A program made the position numbers and the translations under genes. The notes beneath the pieces are model-generated. The model had not been told where the DNA came from. It did not search any database and saw nothing but the letters and a program-made list of their open reading frames with translations. 64,000 nucleotides of DNA from Haemophilus sputorum CCUG 13788 (GTDB taxonomy: Bacteria > Pseudomonadota > Gammaproteobacteria > Enterobacterales > Pasteurellaceae): NCBI RefSeq assembly GCF_000238795.1, contig NZ_AFNK01000035.1:142615-206614 (forward strand), in the 5' to 3' direction. This document shows positions 46,208 through 57,236 of the stretch, piece by piece (position 1 is the first letter of the stretch; each line of letters starts with the position of its first letter).

Positions 46208-47599
46208 TTAGAGAATCATTGCCGCAATCCAACCAAACACTAATAACGGAATATTAAAGTGTAAGAAAGTTGGCACAACAGAATCCCAAATATGATCGTG
46301 TTTACCGTCTGCATTTAAGCCTGAAGTTGGCCCTAACGTAGAATCGGATGCTGGAGAACCCGCATCGCCTAGCGCGGCTGCCACCCCAACAATCGACATC
46401 GTTGCTAACGGTGAGAAACCAAAAGAAACACACAGAGGCACATAAATAGAAGTAATAATTGGCACTGTCGAGAAAGAAGAACCGATACCCATCGTAATTA
46501 ACAAGCCAACAACTAACATCAACGCTGCAGCCATTTCTTTCGATGTAATCGCATCTTTTAGGCTTTCAATTAACTGCATTACTCCGCCTGTTGAATTAAC
46601 AACGTTTGCATAACCAGAAGCTGCAATCATCACAAAGCCAATCATCGCCATTAAGCGTAAGCCTTGTTGGAAAATATCATTACTCTCTTTAAGTCTAAAT
46701 ACGCCACCTAATGCGAAAATCACTAAACCAACTAAACCGCCCATTACAGTCGAATTTGTGGCTAATTGTACGCTACAAGTCGCTAAAATGGCTGCTACGC
46801 TCACGCCAATATGATAAGGCTTCACGCGTGCAACACGTTGAGCAATATCTTCTGATGTCGGTTCAGGCGTATTTTCAAGATAAGTGCGTGGTTTACGATA
46901 AGAAACAAAAAACGCAAATAACAACCCAGCCACCATCCCCAATACTGGCACAGACATCGCTTTAGTCATTTCAGCTGTTGTAGCCACCACACCATATTGT
47001 TCACCAACTTGGTTGATATTTTTCACTAAAACACTTTCTAAGAAGATCTGACCAAAGCCTGCAGGAATAATCATATACGTTGCTGTTAAACCAAAAGTGA
47101 GCGCACAAGCGACCGCTCTGCGGTCCATTTTTAATTGGTTCATGACACTTAACAGTGGTGGAACAACAATTGGAATAAAGGCAATATGGATTGGAATTAA
47201 GTTTTGTGACGACATAGAAAACGCCACTAACACAAATAAAAGAATATATTTGAACCAAAAGACTGAACGACCAGATGGGCGTTTACCAAAACTTTGAATA
47301 ATTTTAAACGCCAGTAAATCGGTTACCCCAGATCTCGATAACGCCACCGCAAACGCACCAAGCACTGCGTAGTTCATCGCTGTTTCTGCACCGCCACCTA
47401 ATCCGCCAGAGAAATTTGTAATCGTAATTTTTAACGCATTAAAAAGCGTCAATAACGCTGATTGATCAACGGCAGGTTGATAGTGCCCAAGCACACCGCA
47501 AGTTAATGCGGCAATAATTAACGAAATAACCACGTTAACCCTCAGCAAACTGAGTACTAAAAGCACAATAATCGAAAGCACAACATCATTTGATAACAT
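46208..47599 (-). CDS. Na+/H+ antiporter family inner-membrane protein
   Basis: The 463-residue protein has about eleven to twelve membrane segments. It shows GGGAETAMNYAVLGAFAVALSR, SSQNLIPIHIAFIPIVVPPLL and ALGDAGSPASDSTLGPTSGLN, found in a Na+/H+ antiporter-like family of Pasteurellaceae. The substrate is not certain; histidine or other amino acids are sometimes named for relatives. I place the start at MLSNDVV (about 47599); the open frame extends to 47653 from a non-ATG codon. It is monocistronic. Confidence 0.8.
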   Translation of the reverse strand: MLSNDVVLSIIVLLVLSLLRVNVVISLIIAALTCGVLGHYQPAVDQSALLTLFNALKITITNFSGGLGGGAETAMNYAVLGAFAVALSRSGVTDLLAFKIIQSFGKRPSGRSVFWFKYILLFVLVAFSMSSQNLIPIHIAFIPIVVPPLLSVMNQLKMDRRAVACALTFGLTATYMIIPAGFGQIFLESVLVKNINQVGEQYGVVATTAEMTKAMSVPVLGMVAGLLFAFFVSYRKPRTYLENTPEPTSEDIAQRVARVKPYHIGVSVAAILATCSVQLATNSTVMGGLVGLVIFALGGVFRLKESNDIFQQGLRLMAMIGFVMIAASGYANVVNSTGGVMQLIESLKDAITSKEMAAALMLVVGLLITMGIGSSFSTVPIITSIYVPLCVSFGFSPLATMSIVGVAAALGDAGSPASDSTLGPTSGLNADGKHDHIWDSVVPTFLHFNIPLLVFGWIAAMIL

Positions 47600-47784
47600 G
47601 ATAAACCCTCGTAAATAAAGACAATACCTTAATGTAACGAAAAATGAAGGCAAATCAAGCCTTTTTTCTCTTTTGTAAAACTTTTTTGATTTCTGACCGC
47701 TTGTAGTAACACGCGCTCAACAAAAACATATAAACTGAAAATAAAACCCCTGTTTTTATTGACAGCTCAACCTTATCAATTATA

Positions 47785-47800
47785 CTGTTTTTCCATTCAG
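47785..47800 (+). promoter_or_regulatory. LexA (SOS) box before the DinI-like gene
   Basis: CTGTTTTTCCATTCAG has the CTG-N10-CAG core with flanking TA and TT, 20 bases before the ATG. This fits the gamma-proteobacterial LexA operator. Confidence 0.65.
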
Positions 47801-47819
47801 TTATTTTAGGAATTTTAAT

Positions 47820-48083
47820 ATGACACAAGCAACCATTGATATTCGTTTAGCCAATATGCAAAAAATGGAACAACACAAATTTAATCGCCTGTTAGCTATT
47901 TTACAAACCGAAGTAGAAAAAGCGTTTTCTGATGCTATTGTACGAGTTCGCCCTTCTCAATCTATGAGCGATGTCTCGGTATTTGGTTTAGGAAAAAATG
48001 GGAAAAATGAAGTTGTCGCATTTCTTGAAAACTTATTTAACGAGAGTTCTGCCTTTGATGATCTCAATGAAGATTATTATTAA
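47820..48083 (+). CDS. DinI-like family protein
   Basis: The 87-residue protein resembles DinI, which modulates RecA filaments during the SOS response. The C-terminal half has VRVRPSQSMSDVSVFG followed by KNEVVAFLENLFNE and an acidic end. A LexA-type box lies just upstream, in agreement. It is a single gene ahead of clpB. Confidence 0.78.
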   Translation: MTQATIDIRLANMQKMEQHKFNRLLAILQTEVEKAFSDAIVRVRPSQSMSDVSVFGLGKNGKNEVVAFLENLFNESSAFDDLNEDYY

Positions 48084-48136
48084 CGATTAAAAAATCATCA
48101 AAAATATCCTTTTGAACAATTTTTTCTCTTTTCCCT

Positions 48137-48165
48137 CTTGAAAAAGACTTGACAAACGCCATTTA
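48137..48165 (+). promoter_or_regulatory. Sigma-32-type heat-shock promoter of clpB
   Basis: CTTGAAA (48137-48143), 13 bases, then CGCCATTTA (48157-48165). This is close to the heat-shock consensus and about 70 bases before the clpB ATG. Confidence 0.72.
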
Positions 48166-48233
48166 TTGCATCGTTGAAACGGTAAGCACTTCCGTTCGAT
48201 ACCGATTATTAAAATTTTAACGAGGTAATAAAT

Positions 48234-50810
48234 ATGAATTTTGAAAAATTTACCACTAAATTACAGGAAGCCTTAGCTGAAGCCCAATCTTTAGCCGTAG
48301 GCAAAGACAATCCTTATATTGAGCCAGCCCATTTACTTTATGCGTTAATAAAGCAAGAAGGCAGCTCAATTGCACCGCTTTTTACCGCATTAAACATTCA
48401 GCCAACAAAACTGATTAGCGAATTAGAGAACATTTTAAACCGCTTGCCGACCGTGCAAGGTAGCAATAATACACAGTTATCACAACAACTAGCTCGATTA
48501 TTAAACCAAGCTGATAAGCTTTCACAACAATTCAATGATAGCTTTATTTCATCAGAATTATTTGTGTTAGCCGCACTTGAAGATAACGGTGATTTAGGAA
48601 AATTATTCAAACAACTTGGCTTAACCAAAGAGAAAGTTGCACAAGCGATTAGTCAAATCAGAGGGGGAGATAACGTGAATACACAAAATGCAGAAGAAAC
48701 TAGACAAGCACTTAAAAAATATACGATTGATTTAACCGAGCGTGCAAAAGCCGGGAAATTAGATCCGGTTATTGGACGTGATGAAGAAATCCGCCGTGCT
48801 GTACAAGTATTACAACGCCGTACCAAAAATAACCCTGTTTTAATTGGTGAACCTGGTGTAGGTAAAACTGCGATTGTAGAAGGGCTAGCACAACGTATTG
48901 TTAATGGTGAAGTGCCAGAAGGCTTAAAAAATAAACGTGTACTTTCATTAGATATGGGTGCCTTGATTGCTGGGGCAAAATACCGTGGCGAATTTGAAGA
49001 ACGTTTAAAAGCAGTATTAAACGAACTTGCTAAAGAAGAAGGACAAGTGATCCTCTTTATTGATGAAATCCATACCATGGTTGGCGCCGGTAAAACTGAT
49101 GGTGCGATGGATGCAGGTAACTTGTTAAAACCAAGCCTTGCACGTGGTGAATTACACTGCGTCGGTGCAACGACTTTAGATGAATACCGCCAATATATCG
49201 AAAAAGATGCAGCACTTGAACGTCGTTTCCAAAAAGTATTAGTAGATGAACCAACGGTTGAAGATACAATTGCGATTTTGCGTGGCTTAAAAGAACGTTA
49301 TGAGATCCATCACCACGTTCAAATTACTGACCCTGCGATTGTCGCAGCTGCTACACTTTCTCATCGTTATATTAGCGATCGTCAATTACCAGATAAAGCG
49401 ATTGACTTGATTGATGAAGCGGCTTCTAGCTTACGTATGGAAATTGATTCCAAACCTGAGCCATTAGATAAATTAGAGCGCCGTATCATTCAATTAAAAT
49501 TAGAACGCCAAGCCTTACAAAAAGAGGAAGATGAAGCAAGCCGTCAACGTCTTGCAAAACTTGATGAAGAATTGGCAGCAAAAGAACGTGAATACTCTGA
49601 ATTAGAAGAAGTATGGAAAGCGGAAAAATCTGCATTACTGGGAACACAGCACATTAAAACTGAGTTAGAAAACGCACGTATTGCAATGGATCAAGCTCGC
49701 CGTGAAAATAACTTTGAGAAAATGTCAGAGTTACAATATGGAAAAATTCCAGCACTTGAAAAACAATTGCAAGAAGCGGTAAAACGTGAAGAGGAAGGAA
49801 GCGAAAATCACTTACTTCGCACTAAAGTCACTGATGAAGAAATCGCAGAAGTGCTTTCTAAAGCAACAGGTATTCCTGTTTCAAAAATGATGGAAGGTGA
49901 GAAAGAAAAACTCTTGCGTATGGAAGAAGTTTTACATAGCCGTGTAATTGGACAAAATGAAGCGGTTGAAGCGGTTGCTAATGCCATTCGTCGTAGCCGT
50001 GCTGGTTTATCAGATCCAAATAAACCAATTGGTTCCTTCTTATTCTTAGGACCAACCGGCGTGGGTAAAACTGAGCTTTGTAAAACGTTAGCTAGCTTCC
50101 TATTTGATGACCCTGATGCAATGGTGCGTATTGATATGTCAGAGTTTATGGAAAAACATAGCGTTTCACGCTTAGTGGGTGCACCTCCAGGTTATGTTGG
50201 TTATGAAGAAGGTGGTTACTTAACAGAGGCGGTTCGTCGTCGTCCATATTCTGTGGTTTTACTTGATGAAGTGGAAAAAGCACATCCTGATGTCTTTAAC
50301 ATTTTATTACAAGTGCTTGATGATGGTCGCTTAACCGACGGACAAGGCAGAACTGTTGATTTCCGTAATACTGTAGTGATTATGACTTCAAACCTAGGCT
50401 CTCACTTAATCCAAGAAGCGCCAGAGGCAAGTTATGCCGAAATGAAAGCCTTAGTGATGTCAGTGGTAGGGCAACACTTCCGTCCAGAGTTTATTAACCG
50501 TATTGATGAGACTGTGGTCTTCCACCCATTAGGTCAAGAACACATTCGTGCAATTGCGCTCATTCAATTAGAACGCTTAATTAAACGCATGGCAGAACGT
50601 GGCTATGAAGTTACTGTTACTGACAATGCTATCGACCATATCGGCAAAGCTGGTTTCGATCCATTGTTTGGTGCACGCCCATTAAAACGTGCTATCCAAC
50701 AAGAACTTGAAAACCCACTTGCACAACAAATCCTTGGCGGTAAATTATTACCAAATCGCCCAGTTGTAGTGGATTATAAAGATGAAAAATTAGTGATTGA
50801 AAACCACTAA
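48234..50810 (+). CDS. clpB: ATP-dependent disaggregase ClpB
   Basis: ClpB works with DnaK to dissolve protein aggregates after heat stress. The 858 residues hold an N-terminal Clp repeat domain (1-145), NBD1 with GEPGVGKTA (205-213, Lys211), a coiled-coil middle domain (about 400-525), and NBD2 with GPTGVGKTE (606-614, Lys612). Order and length are typical. An internal GTG (48675, codon 148) follows GGGGGAG and should give the shorter ClpB form known in Escherichia. Confidence 0.98.
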   Translation: MNFEKFTTKLQEALAEAQSLAVGKDNPYIEPAHLLYALIKQEGSSIAPLFTALNIQPTKLISELENILNRLPTVQGSNNTQLSQQLARLLNQADKLSQQFNDSFISSELFVLAALEDNGDLGKLFKQLGLTKEKVAQAISQIRGGDNVNTQNAEETRQALKKYTIDLTERAKAGKLDPVIGRDEEIRRAVQVLQRRTKNNPVLIGEPGVGKTAIVEGLAQRIVNGEVPEGLKNKRVLSLDMGALIAGAKYRGEFEERLKAVLNELAKEEGQVILFIDEIHTMVGAGKTDGAMDAGNLLKPSLARGELHCVGATTLDEYRQYIEKDAALERRFQKVLVDEPTVEDTIAILRGLKERYEIHHHVQITDPAIVAAATLSHRYISDRQLPDKAIDLIDEAASSLRMEIDSKPEPLDKLERRIIQLKLERQALQKEEDEASRQRLAKLDEELAAKEREYSELEEVWKAEKSALLGTQHIKTELENARIAMDQARRENNFEKMSELQYGKIPALEKQLQEAVKREEEGSENHLLRTKVTDEEIAEVLSKATGIPVSKMMEGEKEKLLRMEEVLHSRVIGQNEAVEAVANAIRRSRAGLSDPNKPIGSFLFLGPTGVGKTELCKTLASFLFDDPDAMVRIDMSEFMEKHSVSRLVGAPPGYVGYEEGGYLTEAVRRRPYSVVLLDEVEKAHPDVFNILLQVLDDGRLTDGQGRTVDFRNTVVIMTSNLGSHLIQEAPEASYAEMKALVMSVVGQHFRPEFINRIDETVVFHPLGQEHIRAIALIQLERLIKRMAERGYEVTVTDNAIDHIGKAGFDPLFGARPLKRAIQQELENPLAQQILGGKLLPNRPVVVDYKDEKLVIENH
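48666..48677 (+). promoter_or_regulatory. Internal ribosome site and GTG start for ClpB short form
   Basis: GGGGGAG followed by ATAAC and an in-frame GTG at codon 148. The position agrees with the known internal start of Escherichia clpB (codon 149). Confidence 0.6.
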
Positions 50811-50823
50811 ACCTAAAACAGCA

Positions 50824-50849
50824 AAAGGGAGCGAAAGCTCCCTTTTTTT
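50824..50849 (+). terminator. Terminator after clpB
   Basis: AAAGGGAGC (50824-50832), a GAAA loop and GCTCCCTTT (50837-50845) are followed by T residues. Confidence 0.9.
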
Positions 50850-50909
50850 ATATCGATATTTCAACCTACAAGCGGTTATTTTTCTTCAAAATTTTACCAA
50901 TACTTGAAC

Positions 50910-51773
50910 CTAACGTTCTAGCCCTAAATGTTGCTTATAGGCTTGTAAAGTGTTTTGCATCAGCATGGCAACCGTCATTGGACCTACCCCACCAGGAACT
51001 GGGGTGATAAAGCTTGCACGTTGCTGGGCTTCTTCATACGCCACGTCTCCTGTTAGTTTTCCCTCACTGTTACGATTGATGCCGACATCAATCACAATAG
51101 CGCCCTCTTTAATCCATTCTCCAGGAATAAAATTCGGTTTACCTACCGCCACAACTAAAATGTCAGCTTGGCGTATATGACTAGCTAAATCTTTAGTAAA
51201 ACGATGTGTGACGGTTACTGTGCAACCACCAAGCAACAACTCCATCGCCATCGGGCGCCCAACAATATTTGATGCCCCAACGACTACCGCGTGTTTACCA
51301 TACAAATCTACGCCCGTAGTTTCTAATAACTTCATGACCCCATAAGGTGTGCATGAACGAAGTGTTGGAATACGTTGACATAACCGCCCTACATTGTAAG
51401 GATGAAAACCATCTACATCCTTATGCGGAACAATGGCTTCAATCACCTTGGTTGAATCAATTTGTTTTGGTAATGGTAATTGCACCAAAATACCATCAAT
51501 GCTTTCATCTTGATTCAGCTGTTCAATGAGCGTTAACAGCTCAGCTTCACTGGTTTGCTCCGGTAAATCGTAAGATTTAGAATAGATACCAATTTCTGCA
51601 CAACTTTTACGTTTATTGGATACATAAACCTCAGAGGCTGGATCAGAGCCCACTAAAATTACCGCTAATCCTGGTGCTCTTGCACCTTTAGCTACTTGTT
51701 GTGTAATTTGCTCAGCAATCGCAGATTTCATCTCTTTTGCTAATGCAGTTCCCGAAATAATTTGTGCAGTCAT
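50910..51773 (-). CDS. folD: Methylene-tetrahydrofolate dehydrogenase / methenyl-tetrahydrofolate cyclohydrolase
   Basis: FolD interconverts methylene-, methenyl- and 10-formyl-tetrahydrofolate using NADP. The 287 residues carry [14 protein letters not shown] with the catalytic lysine, [30 protein letters not shown] for nucleotide binding, and [19 protein letters not shown]. Length is typical. It is monocistronic. Confidence 0.97.
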   Translation of the reverse strand: MTAQIISGTALAKEMKSAIAEQITQQVAKGARAPGLAVILVGSDPASEVYVSNKRKSCAEIGIYSKSYDLPEQTSEAELLTLIEQLNQDESIDGILVQLPLPKQIDSTKVIEAIVPHKDVDGFHPYNVGRLCQRIPTLRSCTPYGVMKLLETTGVDLYGKHAVVVGASNIVGRPMAMELLLGGCTVTVTHRFTKDLASHIRQADILVVAVGKPNFIPGEWIKEGAIVIDVGINRNSEGKLTGDVAYEEAQQRASFITPVPGGVGPMTVAMLMQNTLQAYKQHLGLER

Positions 51774-51896
51774 CTTTCTCTCCGAATCGTCATCAGAAAA
51801 CGTTTGCGTTATTGTCGCAAAAAAAAGAAAAATTAGTAAGCAAATTTTAAAACCGATTAAATATACGCCGTTTAACTCAATTCCGAGAAAAAAAAT

Positions 51897-51925
51897 TTGA
51901 CGAAAAATCTCTCATCCTATAATAT
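51897..51925 (+). promoter_or_regulatory. Promoter of the two-tRNA transcript
   Basis: TTGACG (51897-51902) and TATAAT (51918-51923) are 15 bases apart, or 17 bases if TAATAT (51920-51925) is used. They lie just before tRNA-Pro. Confidence 0.6.
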
Positions 51926-51938
51926 GCCTCTCACTTAT

Positions 51939-52015
51939 CGGCGAGTAGCGCAGCTTGGTAGCGCAACTGGTTTGGGACCAGTGGGTCGTAGGTTCAAATC
52001 CTATCTCGCCGACCA
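51939..52015 (+). tRNA. tRNA-Pro(TGG)
   Basis: A 77-base cloverleaf with acceptor stem CGGCGAG/CTCGCCG, anticodon loop TTTGGGA with TGG anticodon, T-loop GTTCAAATC, and encoded CCA end. It matches the enterobacterial tRNA-Pro(TGG) pattern. Confidence 0.96.
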
Positions 52016-52059
52016 CTCTTTATTTTTCAGAAATCCTTTCTTTTATATTTCTTAACTCT

Positions 52060-52136
<77 letters not shown>

Positions 52137-52213
52137 TTTATCTTAAAATCTTTTCAACAAGCGGTCATTTTTTAATTTAATTTTGCAAATTTTTAACAAA
52201 ATTCCATTTTTTT

Positions 52214-52227
52214 ATGATCTAGCGCAA
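52214..52227 (+). promoter_or_regulatory. Possible FNR site upstream of the formate dehydrogenase operon
   Basis: ATGATCTAGCGCAA matches 7 of the 10 fixed bases of TTGATNNNNATCAA. It lies about 190 bases before fdxG. Anaerobic control of this operon is expected, but the match is weak. The gap 52137-52405 otherwise holds only an ACAAGCGGT motif (about 52158) and AT-rich promoter sequence. Confidence 0.3.
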
Positions 52228-52405
52228 AGATTTTTCATCAGCTAACAAAGAATGATTATGGCGAATAAGTTAAATAATCGTTAGAATAATACCGTTTAAA
52301 TTAACATCCGTGTAATTTAATAAAAGTGTTTGGACAAATTGTTCAGACCTTAGTTTATTCAGTAAATCATCTCATTATAAAATTTATATGAGAGAAGGAG
52401 TGATT

Positions 52406-55400
52406 ATGCAGGTCTCTAGACGTAAGTTCTTTAAGATCTGTGCAGGTGGTATGGCGGGAACGTCTGCTGCGATGTTGGGCTTTGCACCAGCAACCGCTTT
52501 AGCAGCACCGCGTGAATACAAATTATTACGAGCGTTTGAATCTCGTAACACCTGTACATATTGTTCTGTAAGCTGCGGTATGTTGCTATATAGCACAGGC
52601 AAACCTTACAATGCATTAAGCAGCCACACAGGTACAAATACCCGTTCTAAATTATTCCACCTTGAAGGTGACCCTGACCATCCAATCAGCCGCGGAGCAT
52701 TATGTCCAAAAGGTGCGGGTGCATTAGACTATATCAATAGTGAAAGCCGTGCACTATACCCGGAATACCGTGCACCAGGTTCTGATAAATGGGAACGTAT
52801 TTCTTGGGAAGACGCAGTTAAACGCATTGCTCGCCTTATGAAAGCAGACCGTGATGCCAACTTTGTAGAAAAAGATGCAAGTGGCAAAACTGTTAACCGT
52901 TGGACAACCACAGGTATTATGACTGCCTCAGCTATAAGCAACGAGGCTGCACTTCTTACTCACAAATGGGTGAGAATGTTAGGCATAGTGCCGATGTGTA
53001 ACCAAGCGAATACTTGACACGGACCAACGGTAGCAAGTCTTGCTCCATCATTTGGTCGCGGTGCCATGACAAATAACTGGGTTGACATCAAAAACGCCAA
53101 TCTTATTCTTGTTCAAGGCGGTAACCCTGCTGAAGCTCACCCTGTTGGCTTCCGTTGGGCAATTGAAGCGAAGAAAAACGGCGCGAAAATCATCGTGGTT
53201 GACCCTCGCTTTAACCGTACAGCTTCTGTAGCTGATCTTCATGCGCCAATCCGTTCCGGTACTGACATTGCATTCTTCTTGGGTGTAATTCGTTATTTAT
53301 TGGAAACGAATCAAATTCAACACGAATACGTTAAACATTATACCAATGCTTCATTCTTAATTGATGAAGGCTTCAAATTTGAAGATGGTTTATTCGTAGG
53401 CTTTGATGAAGAAAAACGTTCTTATGATAAATCAAAATGGAACTACCAATTTGATGAGAATGGTTTTGCTAAACGTGATATGAGCTTACAAGATCCACGT
53501 TGTGTCATTAACATTCTAAAAGATCACGTTTCTCGCTATACGCCTGAAATGGTTGAACGTATTACTGGTGTAAAACAAAAAACCTTCTTACATATTTGTG
53601 AAGAAATTGGTAAAACCTCTGCGCCAAATAAAACCATGACGCACTTATATGCGTTAGGTCTTACTGAGCACACAATCGGTACACAAAATATTCGTTCAAT
53701 CGCGATGATCCAATTACTCTTAGGTAATATGGGTATGCCTGGTGGCGGTATTAATGCGTTGCGTGGACACTCAAACGTACAAGGTACTACAGATATGGGC
53801 TTATTGCCGACATCTTTACCTGGTTATATGCGTCTACCAAACGATAAAGATACTTCTTATGAGCAATATATCAATGCGATTACGCCAAAAGATATCGTAC
53901 CAAACCAAGTAAACTACTATCGTAATACATCGAAATTCTTCGTCAGTCTGATGAAAACGTTCTATGGTAATAACGCGACTAAAGAAAACGGTTGGGGCTT
54001 TGACTTCTTACCAAAATCTGACCGCTTATACGACCCTATCACTCATGTTAAATTAATGAATGATGGCAAATTAAATGGCTGGATTTTACAAGGTTTCAAC
54101 GTATTAAACTCATTACCGAACAAAAACAAAACTGTTGCGGGTATGAGCAAGTTGAAATTCTTAGTGATTATGGATCCTCTTCAAACTGAATCTTCTGAAT
54201 TTTGGAAAAACTTTGGTGAATCAAACAATGTAAATTCTGCTGAAATTCAAACAGAAGTATTCCGTTTACCAACAACCTGTTTCGCAGAAGAAGATGGTTC
54301 TATCGCGAACTCTGGCCGTTGGGCGCAGTGGCACTGGAAAGGTTGTGACCAACCAGGTGAAGCACTACCAGATGCAGAAATTCTTTCTATGATTCGTGAA
54401 GAGATGCATCATCTCTATCAAGAAGACTTGAAAAAAGGTATTCAACCAAAAGGTTTAGAATCTTTTGAAGCGATGACTTGGAACTATGCACAACCACATT
54501 CTCCAAGCTCTGAAGAGTTAGCGAAAGAATTAAATGGTTATGCGCTTGAGGACATTTACGATCCTAATGGCAACTTAATGTATAAAAAAGGCCAATTACT
54601 CAGCGGCTTTGCCCATTTACGTGATGATGGTACTACCTCAGCAGGTAACTGGATTTATGTTGGCCAATGGACAGAAAAAGGTAACCAAATGGCAAACCGT
54701 GACAACTCTGACCCATCAGGCTTAGGTTGTACATTAGGTTGGGGCTTTGCGTGGCCAGCAAACCGCCGTGTTCTTTATAGCCGTGCTTCTCTTGATATTA
54801 ACGGTAATCCTTGGGATAAACACCGTCAATTAATCAAATGGAACGGTAAAAACTGGAACTGGTTAGATGTGGCTGACTATGGTACACAACCGCCAGGTTC
54901 TGATACAGCTCCGTTTATTATGTCTGCTGAAGGTGTAGGTCGTTTATTTGCAGTAGATAAAATTACAAGTGGTCCAATGCCTGAGCATTATGAACCAATT
55001 GAAAGCCCAATTGATGCGAATCCGTTACATCCGAAAGTATCTTCTGATCCAACGATTCGTATTTATAAAGAAGACCGTGAGTTTATCGGCTCAAACAAAG
55101 ACTTCCCTTATGTGGCGACAACTTATCGTTTGACTGAACACTTCCACAGTTGGACAGCACAATCTGCGCTAAACATCATCGCTCAACCACAACAATTTGT
55201 GGAAATTGGTGAAAAACTAGCAGCAGAGAAAGGTATCCAAAAAGGTGATATGGTGAAAATTACTTCTCGCCGTGGCTATATTAAAGCCGTTGCAGTCGTA
55301 ACAAAACGTCTGAAAGATTTAGAAATCGACGGACGCACTGTACACCATGTGGGTCTTCCAATTCACTGGAATATGAAAGCCTTAAATGGTAAAGGTAACC

Positions 55401-55504
55401 GTGGTTTCTCTACTAATACCTTAACACCATCTTGGGGTGAATCGGTCACACAAACACCAGAATATAAAACATTCTTGGTAAATATCGAGAAGGCGGAGGC
55501 ATAA
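52406..55504 (+). CDS. fdxG: Formate dehydrogenase-N-type alpha subunit, selenocysteine-containing
   Basis: This is the periplasmic molybdopterin subunit that oxidises formate and feeds anaerobic respiration. Translation must read through an in-frame TGA at 53015-53017, giving selenocysteine 204 (QANT-Sec-HGPTVAS), as in Escherichia FdnG. Full length is 1032 residues. A Tat signal ([12 protein letters not shown], Arg5-Arg6) opens it. CTYCSVSC plus GALCPKG binds a 4Fe-4S cluster. The ATG at 52406 sits 5 bases after AAGGAG; the ATG at 52388 is less likely. A SECIS hairpin follows the TGA. Automatic callers may split it into 52388-53017 and 53066-55504. Confidence 0.97.
53015..53058 (+). promoter_or_regulatory. 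SECIS element directing selenocysteine at the fdxG TGA
   Basis: Directly after the TGA, GACCAA (53022-53027) pairs with TTTGGTC (53051-53057). An inner AGCAA/TTGCT stem (53032-53044) has an AGTCT-type apical loop. This fits the bacterial SECIS layout bound by SelB. Confidence 0.8.
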
Positions 55505-55505
55505 T

Positions 55506-56435
55506 ATGGCAGGTAATGGCGAAGGCGTTCAAACGCAAGATATTATTAAAGTCTCCGCAACATCGGGCTTAACATCACCGCCTCAAGCGAGAGATCATAA
55601 AGTAGAAGTATCCAAACTCATTGATGTGAGTACCTGTATCGGCTGTAAAGCTTGTCAGGTTGGCTGTTCAGAGTGGAATGACATCCGCTCTGATGTCAAC
55701 GCACAATGTGTCGGGATTTACGATAACCCAGTTGATCTTAATGCGAAAGCATGGACAGTGATGCGCTTTAATGAAGTGGAAGAAAACGATCGTTTAGAAT
55801 GGTTAATCCGTAAAGACGGTTGTATGCACTGTGCAGAACCAGGCTGTCTAAAAGCTTGTCCAGCACCAGGTGCAATTATCCAATACGCTAACGGTATTGT
55901 AGACTTCCAATCAGACAAGTGTATCGGTTGTGGTTACTGTATTGCAGGTTGTCCGTTCAACATTCCACGTATGAACCCTGAAGACAATCGCGTGTACAAA
56001 TGTACCCTTTGTGTGGATCGTGTTTCTGTTGGTCAAGAACCAGCTTGTGTGAAAACTTGTCCAACTGGCGCAATCCGTTTTGGTTCTAAAGAAGAGATGA
56101 AAATCTACGCAGAAAAACGTGTGGCTGATTTGAAATCTCGTGGCTATGAAAACGCTGGTCTTTATGACCCAGAAGGTGTGGGTGGTACACATGTTATGTA
56201 TGTACTCCATCATGCAGATAAACCGGAACTTTATTCAGGATTACCAAAAGATCCACAAATTGACCCAACAGTCACCTTGTGGAAAGATATCTTGAAACCA
56301 GTAGCCGCTGTTGCAATGGGTGGTTTAGCGCTTGCTGAAATCGGACACTACTTAACAGTAGGCCCGAATGCGGAAGAAGACGTTGAAGATCATCACGAAA
56401 CCGATGCTCATCAAGAAGGAGGCAAACATGAGTAA
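55506..56435 (+). CDS. fdxH: Formate dehydrogenase-N-type beta subunit (Fe-S)
   Basis: FdxH carries electrons from the alpha to the gamma subunit through four 4Fe-4S clusters. The 309 residues contain [42 protein letters not shown] and CTLCVDRV...CVKTCP. A single membrane anchor (about 264-283, [20 protein letters not shown]) is followed by a His/Asp/Glu-rich tail. It starts one base after the fdxG stop and overlaps fdxI by 8 bases. Confidence 0.97.
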   Translation: MAGNGEGVQTQDIIKVSATSGLTSPPQARDHKVEVSKLIDVSTCIGCKACQVGCSEWNDIRSDVNAQCVGIYDNPVDLNAKAWTVMRFNEVEENDRLEWLIRKDGCMHCAEPGCLKACPAPGAIIQYANGIVDFQSDKCIGCGYCIAGCPFNIPRMNPEDNRVYKCTLCVDRVSVGQEPACVKTCPTGAIRFGSKEEMKIYAEKRVADLKSRGYENAGLYDPEGVGGTHVMYVLHHADKPELYSGLPKDPQIDPTVTLWKDILKPVAAVAMGGLALAEIGHYLTVGPNAEEDVEDHHETDAHQEGGKHE

Positions 56436-57150
56436 GAACAAAATTGAGATCAGCAATGATACTCGCGTGGTTCGTCACAGAACGCCTGCTCGCTTGAGCC
56501 ACTGGTTTTTAGTAATCAGCTTCTTTTTAACCATGTTTACTGGGGTTGCATTTTTCTTCCCAGACTTTGCGTGGTTAACAGAAATTTTAGGTACGCCACA
56601 ACTGGCACGTGCGATTCACCCTTTCACTGGGATTTTAATGTTTATCGCCTTTATTTACCTTGCGTTATTATATTGGGATCACAACGTTCCTGAGAAAAAT
56701 GATATTCGCTGGGCAAAAGGTGTCGTTGAAGTTCTAAAAGGCAATGAGCACGCAGTTTCTGATAACGGTAAATATAACTTAGGTCAAAAAATGTTGTTCT
56801 GGACATTAAATCTAGCAATGTTGACCTTATTAATTACTGGTATCATTATGTGGCGCCAATATTTCTCGCACCACTTCTCAATTCCTGTATTGAGAATTGC
56901 AATTCTACTTCACTCAGCAAGTGCATTTATGCTATTTACCGGTATCTTGGTACATATGTATATGGCATTCTGGGTTAAAGGCTCAATTCGTGGCATCGTA
57001 GAAGGTTGGGTAACCGTTCGCTGGGCGAAAAAACACCACCCTAGATGGTATCGTGAAGAAGTTTTGCCGGAATTAGAAGAAGACCTAGAAAATGAAGCTA
57101 AAGGTAAAAAAGTAAAAGCCAAAGCTTTATTTAAAGGGATAAATGGCTAA
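56428..57150 (+). CDS. fdxI: Formate dehydrogenase-N-type gamma subunit, cytochrome b556
   Basis: FdxI anchors the complex in the inner membrane, binds two hemes b and reduces menaquinone. The 240 residues have four membrane helices with candidate heme histidines in RLSHWF, IHPFTG and [21 protein letters not shown]. The ATG at 56428 follows AGGAGG inside the end of fdxH; the open frame upstream is not coding. Confidence 0.96.
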   Translation: MSKNKIEISNDTRVVRHRTPARLSHWFLVISFFLTMFTGVAFFFPDFAWLTEILGTPQLARAIHPFTGILMFIAFIYLALLYWDHNVPEKNDIRWAKGVVEVLKGNEHAVSDNGKYNLGQKMLFWTLNLAMLTLLITGIIMWRQYFSHHFSIPVLRIAILLHSASAFMLFTGILVHMYMAFWVKGSIRGIVEGWVTVRWAKKHHPRWYREEVLPELEEDLENEAKGKKVKAKALFKGING

Positions 57151-57156
57151 AGCAAG

Positions 57157-57186
57157 AAAGTGCGGTTACAATAACCGCACTTTTTT
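57157..57186 (+). terminator. Terminator after fdxI built from two inverted AAGTGCGGT uptake signals
   Basis: AAAGTGCGGTT (57157-57167) pairs with AACCGCACTTT (57173-57183), with an ACAAT loop and T-run. This is the classic Haemophilus paired-USS terminator. Confidence 0.9.
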
Positions 57187-57236
57187 ATCAGCCCTTTTAG
57201 AGCAGCCTTATCTGCTCCAATATTACAGAGCACATT

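Noticed and set aside
52388..53017. A truncated formate dehydrogenase gene followed by a second one at 53066
   Set aside because: Both lie in one frame, broken only by TGA at the known selenocysteine position with a SECIS hairpin, so it is one gene.
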